Part shown: positions 1 to 5,419 of the stretch, one piece after another | Position numbering within the stretch: the stretch's first letter is position 1 | How the letters are laid out: the number at the start of each line of letters is the position of its first letter | Assembly: GCA_023489135.1 (NCBI GenBank) | Contig: JAMDCE010000313.1 | Location: forward strand, 1-5,419 | DNA from: Chloroflexota bacterium | GTDB taxonomy: Bacteria; Chloroflexota; Chloroflexia; JAMDCE01 | Length of the DNA stretch: 5,419 nt | Direction: 5' to 3' | Position numbers and translations under genes: made by a program | Notes under the pieces: generated by a model | The model's database searches: none | What the model was told of the DNA's origin: nothing | The model's input: only the letters and a program-made list of their open reading frames with translations

Positions 1-135
1 GCCGCGCTAACCGCTATTGTGCCAGAACAGCGGGCCGTGGAACAAGTGCCCTTTTTGGTTGCGGCCCGCAGGCCGCGCTATGAACTTTACGGGTTGAGCG
101 AAGAGGAAATCGCCGTTGTCGAAGGCGGGAATTAG
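1..135 (+). CDS. C-terminal end of a probable N6-adenine DNA methyltransferase / restriction-modification enzyme (partial)
   Basis: Frame 1 is open from the first base to a TAG at 133-135, giving 44 residues of a protein whose start lies outside the window. The last 20 or so residues contain YELYGLSEEEIAVVEGG. This closely resembles the tail of Eco57I/TaqI-like N6-adenine methyltransferases and type II restriction-methylase fusions, where a segment of the form LVYxLYGLTxEEIxxVE often ends the target-recognition region. The catalytic NPPY motif would be far upstream and cannot be seen. The residues before the tail (VPFLVAARRPR) do not show the usual acidic IDxLVY lead-in, so the protein may be a divergent member or may carry a rearranged C-terminus. 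The gene converges on the minus-strand operon. A restriction-modification or modification-only role would fit a defence neighbourhood. The family call rests on a short motif only. Confidence 0.6.
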   Translation, partial: AALTAIVPEQRAVEQVPFLVAARRPRYELYGLSEEEIAVVEGGN

Positions 136-362
136 GATGTTGCGTTTGCTGAACATCGCGTTGAGAGGACCTGCTCTAACTGTTCCAGCTCTCGATATGA
201 GCCTTCACCAACGCCGACCCGCTTGTCAAGATGCCCATGCCCCGCGACTGAGTGCATCACTGCAACGGTCACGCGCTTTAGGTCAAGGGAGTGTTGTCCA
301 CTCGATAGCGGGATCGTGAAAGGCAATTCGAACGAGAACTCTGGCTTAGGTTCGACATAGCC
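136..362. other. Convergent intergenic gap without a recognisable gene
   Basis: This 227-bp stretch separates the stop codons of two convergent genes. The short ORFs on either strand (about 65 residues, starting at TTG codons) show no recognisable domain and no persuasive ribosome binding site. No tRNA-like cloverleaf was found. One 6-bp inverted repeat, TCGAAC at 328-333 and GTTCGA at 350-355, brackets a 16-nt loop. It lacks a T-run on either side, so it is weak evidence for an intrinsic terminator. Two convergent transcripts end near here and termination signals are expected, but I cannot point to one with confidence. Confidence 0.5.
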
Positions 363-3300
363 TCACGACGGATAAGGCCCTTGTCCGGAAAGGATCACTA
401 ATTCCCCTGAGATTCTGCTTGCAAGCGCTGTCCCATGACGGCCATCCTCCAAGTATAGGGCAAGTTCCTCTCCATGAATAGCCAGGGTCCAACTTAGATC
501 AGGTACCCATACGGCTCCCCCCCACGAGTGGGGGCGAGAAGGTGTTGGGCTGGGCTGGTGCCATAACGAGCATCTCACCTCGATGGTCTGTCCCCCCCGC
601 AGCACTAACTTCCCCTGACTTTCCTCGATCGCTCCTTCCCATCCTAGCCAGGGCTCCGGCCATTTCCTGGTAACTTCGCGCCAACGATCGCTAATTCCCT
701 TCATGATGCGCTCAACCCAGTAACGCACGTGAGGTGGCAGCGGGCGAGTTGTCAGGTGCTTGCGCAACTCACGAACGGAAACGTCGTTGCCTACCTGAGT
801 TAAGGCGTGACCATAACGCCAAGCGGATAGGATTTCTTTGTTCGTTCTTCCTCCGACACCGACGATATGTGAGAGATACCTCTCGGCAAGCAGTCTTTCC
901 CGTCTCTCGATACCTGCGCGGTCCGCAGCTTCCCGCACTGTACGCTCGGGATCCACGGCCAATCTTCGATAGGTCCTCCCGAGCACAGCTGTCTTCCTCT
1001 TGTCGCTTTCAACCCACACGTAGGCCTCTGCTGCGCGTTGGCGTAACTCCACAATCGGAGCACTTGACCAAGTGATGTAGTTCGTGCGAAGCGAATTGGG
1101 CGACTGCTTTGCCATGCCGCGGTAGGCAGACCTGCGGACTGCATATTGGCCATCCCGAACGAGGTTGTTCAAAAGTTGAACTGCCCTATCTCTGGCCTTC
1201 GGCGTGGCGCACTTTGCTTCGCCGAGAGCATCTGCCAGCGCGCCACGTGCCTGGGGCAGCCAGTCGGCCCATATGTCCTCCCACCGTTCATGAACTAGAG
1301 CCTCGGGTGCCAAACGCGCTAGACAAGTGAAGATTCCCAGTTCAGCCCCTGTCTGAGTTTGCAGCTTGCGAGTTCGTCCAACTAGTGCCTCTTCCACTTG
1401 CACCGGAAGTGCTGGCTGATTGGACCTCCCGTGTGTCCTGTTCAACCTGTATATCAATTCGACCGCCGAAAGCCAATCCTGGGTCCACAGTACAGAAGCG
1501 ACGGCTGCGGAGAACGTGGCGATGTCCTTTGAGTACAACTCACCGATGACTGACGCCGCCCAACCGGTGCAGGACGCCGCCGGCAGAAGATCCCAACCAG
1601 TACCTACCCGTTGAATGCTGAGACGCTTGCTTAAGATATCTGGGTAAAGTAGCAGCTGGCCGTGTCGGGCCAAAGCCTCGATCGATCGCCATCCTAAAGC
1701 ATCCTCACGCTCGATCGCCCACACTCGCAATCTTTCCGAAAAGTCGACAGTGGGCTGCTCCGGATGTAAATAGCTTAGAGTTATCACCAAAAGGCTTCGT
1801 TCGAATGGGGCTCGCTTCTCGTCAGACAACAAAGTGGCCAGTCGACGGCTGTGAGTTGCTGGCAGCAGGCCGGTTGCGGCCATCAGTTCGAGTGCTCCTG
1901 CGGCAGCTTCTCGATGGGGCTCGCTGGTAGAATCAGTCACGGTATCCACCAGGACGTCTCCGATGGACTGTTGCCCTTCTGCTGCTAGCATCCCTGCAAG
2001 CTCGGCTAGGGCATCTCCGGTTTGAACAAGCGCTTTCCCATTGATCGTTAAGCCGAAATCCAGCAATGCTTCAAATGCCTGCCGTGAAGCCGAGCTGTGG
2101 GCGACCTTGACGGCCGCGAGCCTCGGGGCCCACTCGCCAGAGTGATCGTTGTCCACCATATCGTACCGATCAGTCACCCATGCTAGCACCGTAGGCGGTA
2201 TTTCTCTGAGCCGGAAACAAGCGAATCGCTCGGCTAGGTCTGCACGGGTGAAGGGATTCGTCTCAGTCGACACACCCTCTTCGAACCAGCCCAACGCGGG
2301 CTGGTGTCCTAGCCGTAAGAGTGTGTCCCAGGCCGCCTCCTTCAGCCTCATTGATTGAGTCATCGACCGGCCTTCAGAACCCGTATTTCTACATGCATCA
2401 TGACGCAGAATCTCTAATATAGTGTCCTGAGTAGCCCCTATCCACCTCTTCAGTTGCCGTGGCAACACACATTCAGCCAACCGGAGGTAGAGGAGGTAGC
2501 GATGATAAGCTGCCGCTTCGGATTCTCCAGCTTCCTTCGTAAGCCATTTGAGTAAGGATGGAATCACATCATCGCTGTCGATTCGAGGTGCGAGATCGCT
2601 TCCCATGTAGATATCGAAGGAGAGCCGTTCTCGGTGCGCTCCAAACAAATCAGCGACTATCCGCCAGATACGGCGCTGCAGCCCGCGTTGTGCGCGCGAA
2701 GACATGGCTATATCGGCCAAGACTCGCAATGCCAGGGAGCCGCGCTGAAGCGGCAGTTGTGCAACATCTAAATGTAGCCAATGTTCTCGCACGACGTCAA
2801 TGCTGGACGGGTCCGCCAAGCGACGCAGTGCGCCAAACAAGGGAGCGTTACAACGCTGGGCCGCTCGACCGTGCAGAGCCACAAGAAGTCGGGAGCGCTG
2901 TCTAGCCCGAACGCCTAAAACTGTTAATGTGGAGAGAGCAGCGTCTCCGATTTCACCGTCGTGCGATTCTGCTACTCGCCATAAGGCTTGGACGATGTCT
3001 GACCGGCGGAATCCAATACTTGCTATAGTCCAACAGGCAGCCTGGCTCTCAGGCCCCTGCAGCGCTTCAACTAACCTATCTAAAACGCTCTTGAGTAGCG
3101 CCATTCGAGGGCTCTCGGGGTACTGACCTATCCATTCAGTCAGTGTCTCTCTATAGCTGGTGAGAAAGGGGTGGGTCTCTTTTTCAGGACCTTCCGATCC
3201 TTTTAAGCACTCGGGTACTAAGTACTCTAATATAAACTCTTTAGCTTTGCTAGGAGCATCCGATGTATATTGCTTCACCGCGCTGTAAACCTCTCCACGC

Positions 3301-3443
3301 AGGCCATACTCAACAGATACCGACAGCTCACCAGCCGCAGCTAGCCTATTTAGGCGCTGGAGGCATCGCTCAAGGTCGTCTACGTTCTTAGCCTGATGAA
3401 GTTGCTGTCGAAGCTCGTCAAAGCGCGGGGGGTCACCTGTCAT
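363..3443 (-). CDS. Large helical-repeat (HEAT-like) protein, putative sensor partner of the upstream nuclease-NACHT protein
   Basis: This gene encodes 1026 residues from the ATG at 3443-3441. I chose that start because it overlaps the upstream TGA as ATGA and has an AAGGTG Shine-Dalgarno-like sequence 9 nt upstream. An in-frame GTG at 3512 would add 23 residues deep inside the upstream gene and has no advantage. I recognise no named family. Most of the protein looks like an alpha-solenoid of short amphipathic helix pairs. HEAT-like units are clearest at about residues 160-220, 505-560 and 750-845, including DGQYAVRRSAYRGMA at 764-778 and DPERTVREAADRAG at 831-844. No Walker motif, nuclease motif, signal peptide or membrane segment is visible. 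From about residue 940 to the end the composition changes to alternating beta-strand-like segments with GAVWVPDLSW (976-985) and ALYLEDGRHG (995-1004), suggesting a separate small beta domain. In bacterial NLR-like (STAND) proteins an alpha-solenoid C-terminal to the NTPase recognises the trigger, often a phage protein. By analogy this would be the sensor half of a two-gene system. That role is inferred from position and fold, not from a specific family match. Confidence 0.85.
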   Translation of the reverse strand: MTGDPPRFDELRQQLHQAKNVDDLERCLQRLNRLAAAGELSVSVEYGLRGEVYSAVKQYTSDAPSKAKEFILEYLVPECLKGSEGPEKETHPFLTSYRETLTEWIGQYPESPRMALLKSVLDRLVEALQGPESQAACWTIASIGFRRSDIVQALWRVAESHDGEIGDAALSTLTVLGVRARQRSRLLVALHGRAAQRCNAPLFGALRRLADPSSIDVVREHWLHLDVAQLPLQRGSLALRVLADIAMSSRAQRGLQRRIWRIVADLFGAHRERLSFDIYMGSDLAPRIDSDDVIPSLLKWLTKEAGESEAAAYHRYLLYLRLAECVLPRQLKRWIGATQDTILEILRHDACRNTGSEGRSMTQSMRLKEAAWDTLLRLGHQPALGWFEEGVSTETNPFTRADLAERFACFRLREIPPTVLAWVTDRYDMVDNDHSGEWAPRLAAVKVAHSSASRQAFEALLDFGLTINGKALVQTGDALAELAGMLAAEGQQSIGDVLVDTVTDSTSEPHREAAAGALELMAATGLLPATHSRRLATLLSDEKRAPFERSLLVITLSYLHPEQPTVDFSERLRVWAIEREDALGWRSIEALARHGQLLLYPDILSKRLSIQRVGTGWDLLPAASCTGWAASVIGELYSKDIATFSAAVASVLWTQDWLSAVELIYRLNRTHGRSNQPALPVQVEEALVGRTRKLQTQTGAELGIFTCLARLAPEALVHERWEDIWADWLPQARGALADALGEAKCATPKARDRAVQLLNNLVRDGQYAVRRSAYRGMAKQSPNSLRTNYITWSSAPIVELRQRAAEAYVWVESDKRKTAVLGRTYRRLAVDPERTVREAADRAGIERRERLLAERYLSHIVGVGGRTNKEILSAWRYGHALTQVGNDVSVRELRKHLTTRPLPPHVRYWVERIMKGISDRWREVTRKWPEPWLGWEGAIEESQGKLVLRGGQTIEVRCSLWHQPSPTPSRPHSWGGAVWVPDLSWTLAIHGEELALYLEDGRHGTALASRISGELVILSGQGPYPS
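3440..3443 (-). other. ATGA stop/start overlap joining the two operon genes
   Basis: On the minus strand the upstream gene ends in GTG-AAA-TGA and the downstream gene begins at the ATG inside AAATGA, giving a 4-nt overlap. This arrangement is typical of translational coupling, where a terminating ribosome re-initiates on the next gene, and it predicts linked production of the two proteins. The downstream frame is -1 relative to the upstream one. It stays open back to a stop at 3530-3528, but I see no X-XXY-YYZ slippery heptamer in that interval. Re-initiation is therefore more likely than programmed frameshifting. Confidence 0.9.
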
Positions 3444-5356
3444 TTCACAGAACACCTTTCGGAGATGTCGTTGGCTTCGGCGAGGTAATCCCAAACGAAC
3501 GAGTGGCGCCACCGCCAGTACGCTGCATCATCCTTCAGGATTAACCCACCGGAGCAAGCTTCCGTGTGAAGGCGGTTCGCCACAATTAAGTTGACCATGC
3601 CGTTGTCGCACGCAAACTCGTTCCATTCTCTCACCGACATTCTCGTCCGCCCTATGTCTTTTGTACCTTTGGCAATCGCACGGAGTACGTAGAGGACACC
3701 TTGATCCCCCAACCCCGCATCCTGACTACGTAACACCGTCTTTTCGCAAAACCATCTGACGAAAACGCCTCCTAACTGCAGAATGGCCTCCGGTTCTCCG
3801 TTCAACACTTCGGATAGAACGCTGTCTGGCAGCATAACCAGGGCATGCCACATTGCGGGATGTCTTAAGGCTTCAAGGATATTGTCAGGCATACCGGGGA
3901 GGGGAGGTACATGAGAGGCTAACCCAAGAAGTTCAGGGTACTCTGGCGATTCTTCGGGGAAAGGTCCGTCTGGAGTGCAAAGCGCAGTTTCAATTCTGCT
4001 AAAATGGTTGGGTAGGTCGTTTCGTGCAGCACTCAACAGTTCGCCTGATGAGAAGTCGCTGACCTCAACGCCTTGAGGCGGTTCACCCAGGTAGCCAAAG
4101 GCAGATCGATCAAGGCGCAGCCACTTTCGGACAACCTCGTCCAGATCCCGACAAGTGACCACTAGAACCGCCTCCGGCGGTTGGGTCCAGCGATGCTTGT
4201 CTATGTTCCAAAAGCATTCCAGAATCTCTCGGATATCTTGCTCTTGATTTGTCGTGTCGACGCCCTCATCCAACCCATCTAGGGCCAAGTGTAGAATCGG
4301 CGGGGTTGTATTCGGATTTGCTATGCGTAGCCGGCGCAACGCATGCGCCAGTTGCTCATGCTGGCGGCGATGGCCTGGTGGCAAATTTGCCCAGCCGCGT
4401 ACGAGATTGGCAACCCAATCCCGCCGCACATCACTGGCTGAGCCTATCGTGGCGAAACCTCCTCTCTGCTGCCGCGAGGACTCAACCATTTCCTTTACCC
4501 ACTGGCATAGCGCGACCGTCTTTCCACATCCACCCGGCCCGTAGAGCACAACTAATCCCCGCTCCGCGACTGCTTTTGCAATCTCATCCAAAACCTGTCG
4601 TCGCAACGGCTCTCTGTGCAGACTCAGTCTATCTGAGAACCAGTTCAGTTGCTGGACGCAGAGTGGCACGACACGGTCCAGCACTAGCGGCAATGCCGCC
4701 GGGTGATCCGTAAATGCCTCGGCCAGATTATCTTTGTCGATGACTGTACTTCCCCCTCTGGCCGTCTGATCATGAAGTTTCCCTATTAGTTCCCAAATAC
4801 CTCTGTCGATCTCGTTTTCCTCCGCCCCAAGTTGTCGTCCGTAGCGCCTGAGGCAGTCGTCCCACTCGGCCAGTTGCAAATCAGTAACAACCCGTAGCTT
4901 GTCCAGAATGTCCCTGACCTCGGGGTCGCGCATGACTGTTGTGTCTACCAAGGTGCCATTTGTACTAGCGCCAAGCCCTCGGTTGCTCATCAGAACATAA
5001 CCCGTCACGTTATGTCCGAGACTCCTGGCTCGATTGGCACTCCTCTTCATGGCCCCGGCAATTTCTATTAGGTCCGGTCGACCCAGTGACGGGAGCGGAA
5101 CTTGGCGAGAGAACTTGAACTGCACAAGCACATACTCGTCGTGGGCGTCAATTCCCAACTGCCGGAGTACCGCATCAGAGTCAAGATGTTCATGCCACCA
5201 CTCGTTGGTCGACGCGACTGTCATCTCGGCTTTTAGTTCTGACGAATCTGGGGAGACTCCGAAGAAACTGCCACGGGCCGTCAGGCCCAGTACCCCTATG
5301 ATTTGATAAAGGTAGCCAGCTAGTGCTGATCGACCTCCATCTCGTACGTTCGACAC
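3440..5356 (-). CDS. Nuclease-NACHT STAND NTPase (DUF4297/Cap4-like N-terminus), putative anti-phage NLR-like effector
   Basis: This gene encodes 638 residues from a GTG at 5356-5354 with a good Shine-Dalgarno. The only upstream in-frame room ends at a stop at 5386-5384 and offers no better start. Residues 7-18 (GGRSALAGYLYQ) resemble the opening helix of DUF4297/Cap4-like dsDNA nuclease domains (G-x-x-YQ). E40 or E44 is a candidate metal ligand. VLVQFKFS at 76-83 supplies the QxK motif (Q79, K81) of the PD-(D/E)xK fold, and the next strand is YVLMSN at 120-125. A helical linker leads to a P-loop NTPase: Walker A GPGGCGKT at 273-280, Walker B LHLALDGLDEG at 355-365 with the D-G-x-D-E signature of NACHT, and a probable sensor-1 strand VLVVTCR ending at R403. 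HPAMWHAL at 499-506 may be the NACHT GxP-like element. The winged-helix motif WRWRHSFVWDYLAEA (613-627) matches the FxHxxFxEYxxA pattern common in STAND proteins. The protein ends 11 residues later, with no sensor repeats attached; these are probably supplied by the next gene. By analogy with Avs and bNACHT systems it would oligomerise on phage recognition and cut DNA. The domain call is strong; the defence role is inference. Confidence 0.93.
   Translation of the reverse strand: MSNVRDGGRSALAGYLYQIIGVLGLTARGSFFGVSPDSSELKAEMTVASTNEWWHEHLDSDAVLRQLGIDAHDEYVLVQFKFSRQVPLPSLGRPDLIEIAGAMKRSANRARSLGHNVTGYVLMSNRGLGASTNGTLVDTTVMRDPEVRDILDKLRVVTDLQLAEWDDCLRRYGRQLGAEENEIDRGIWELIGKLHDQTARGGSTVIDKDNLAEAFTDHPAALPLVLDRVVPLCVQQLNWFSDRLSLHREPLRRQVLDEIAKAVAERGLVVLYGPGGCGKTVALCQWVKEMVESSRQQRGGFATIGSASDVRRDWVANLVRGWANLPPGHRRQHEQLAHALRRLRIANPNTTPPILHLALDGLDEGVDTTNQEQDIREILECFWNIDKHRWTQPPEAVLVVTCRDLDEVVRKWLRLDRSAFGYLGEPPQGVEVSDFSSGELLSAARNDLPNHFSRIETALCTPDGPFPEESPEYPELLGLASHVPPLPGMPDNILEALRHPAMWHALVMLPDSVLSEVLNGEPEAILQLGGVFVRWFCEKTVLRSQDAGLGDQGVLYVLRAIAKGTKDIGRTRMSVREWNEFACDNGMVNLIVANRLHTEACSGGLILKDDAAYWRWRHSFVWDYLAEANDISERCSVK
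3453..3458 (-). promoter_or_regulatory. Ribosome binding site of the helical-repeat gene
   Basis: The minus strand reads AAGGTG here, one mismatch from the AAGGAG consensus, with 9 nt between it and the ATG at 3443. It lies within the last codons of the nuclease-NACHT gene. It is the main evidence for choosing the ATG over the upstream in-frame GTG at 3512. Confidence 0.6.
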
Positions 5357-5365
5357 TATAATCCA

Positions 5366-5370
5366 TCCTC
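5366..5370 (-). promoter_or_regulatory. Ribosome binding site of the nuclease-NACHT gene
   Basis: The minus strand reads GAGGA here, followed by 9 nt to the GTG at 5356. This is near-ideal spacing and supports GTG as the real start. The next in-frame methionine (residue 45) would delete the conserved first helix of the nuclease domain and the E40/E44 candidates. The rest of the 63-bp leader up to the window edge shows no convincing -35/-10 pair, so the promoter may lie beyond the window. Confidence 0.75.
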
Positions 5371-5419
5371 GAATTTGCAGACGTTAGGCAATCGTAAGTA
5401 TGGATGTATCCCAGGCTTT

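Noticed and set aside
61..76. Perfect GCGGCC-CGCA-GGCCGC hairpin, and a GCCGCGCTA 9-mer present at both 1-9 and 72-80
   Set aside because: Both lie inside coding sequence of a GC-rich gene, there is no T-run, and short GC-rich repeats of this size are likely by chance.
132..326. Minus-strand ORF of 64 codons in the convergent gap
   Set aside because: It starts at TTG, has no clear ribosome binding site or recognisable motif, and overlaps the end of the plus-strand gene. Open frames of this length are expected by chance in GC-rich DNA.
328..355. Inverted repeat TCGAAC/GTTCGA as a bidirectional terminator for the convergent genes
   Set aside because: The stem is only 6 bp with a 16-nt loop and no T-run follows on either strand.
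136..360. Frame 1 stays open for 74 codons after the TAG of the methyltransferase-like gene, raising stop readthrough or a pseudogenised extension
   Set aside because: The translation past the stop is low-complexity and Cys/Ser/Arg-rich with no family resemblance, and the family normally ends a few residues after the ELYGL...VEG motif.
3441..3512. Alternative GTG start at 3512 for the helical-repeat gene, adding 23 residues and a 73-nt overlap
   Set aside because: The ATG at 3443 forms an ATGA junction and has a Shine-Dalgarno-like AAGGTG at suitable spacing. The extra residues are Arg-rich and look like an out-of-frame reading of the upstream gene's end.
4249..4713. Plus-strand ORF of 154 codons opposite the NTPase region, and similar antisense ORFs elsewhere
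   Set aside because: These are antisense shadows of the strongly supported minus-strand genes. The translations are Pro/Arg/Ser/His-rich without domains.
5357..5419. Possible promoter (TACGAT as -10) and a GGAT-GT-ATCC palindrome at 5402-5411 as an operator upstream of the operon
   Set aside because: No matching -35 at proper spacing was found, and the palindrome has only 4-bp arms. The leader is cut by the window edge.

Overview
The window carries two long, closely packed genes on the minus strand and the tail of a third gene on the plus strand. Nothing in it identifies the organism. Base composition looks moderately GC-rich by eye. Both minus-strand genes have Shine-Dalgarno-like sites (a GTG start for the first, an ATG start for the second), so a bacterial chromosome or bacterial accessory element is the safe reading.

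Layout from left to right: (1) 1-135, plus strand, the last 44 codons of a gene entering from the left. Its C-terminus resembles the conserved tail of Eco57I/TaqI-like N6-adenine DNA methyltransferases and restriction-modification enzymes. (2) 136-362, a 227-bp gap between convergent genes with no convincing gene, RNA or terminator. (3) 363-3443, minus strand, a 1026-residue helical-repeat (HEAT-like) protein with a small beta-rich C-terminal domain. (4) 3440-5356, minus strand, a 638-residue protein with an N-terminal PD-(D/E)xK-type nuclease-like domain (DUF4297/Cap4-like), a NACHT-type STAND NTPase core and a winged-helix module. (5) 5357-5419, a 63-bp leader of the minus-strand operon with a clear Shine-Dalgarno sequence but no clear promoter.

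The transcription order of the operon is nuclease-NACHT gene first, helical-repeat gene second. The two overlap by 4 bp in an ATGA arrangement that predicts translational coupling. My interpretation is that the pair is a split version of a bacterial NLR-like (Avs/bNACHT-type) anti-phage protein. The effector nuclease and the oligomerising NTPase would be on one polypeptide, and the alpha-solenoid that usually forms the C-terminal sensor would be on the other. The cut falls just after the winged-helix motif, where the sensor would normally begin. The apparent restriction-modification gene next door is consistent with a defence island. Architecture and motifs are read from the sequence; the defence role and the sensor role are inferences.
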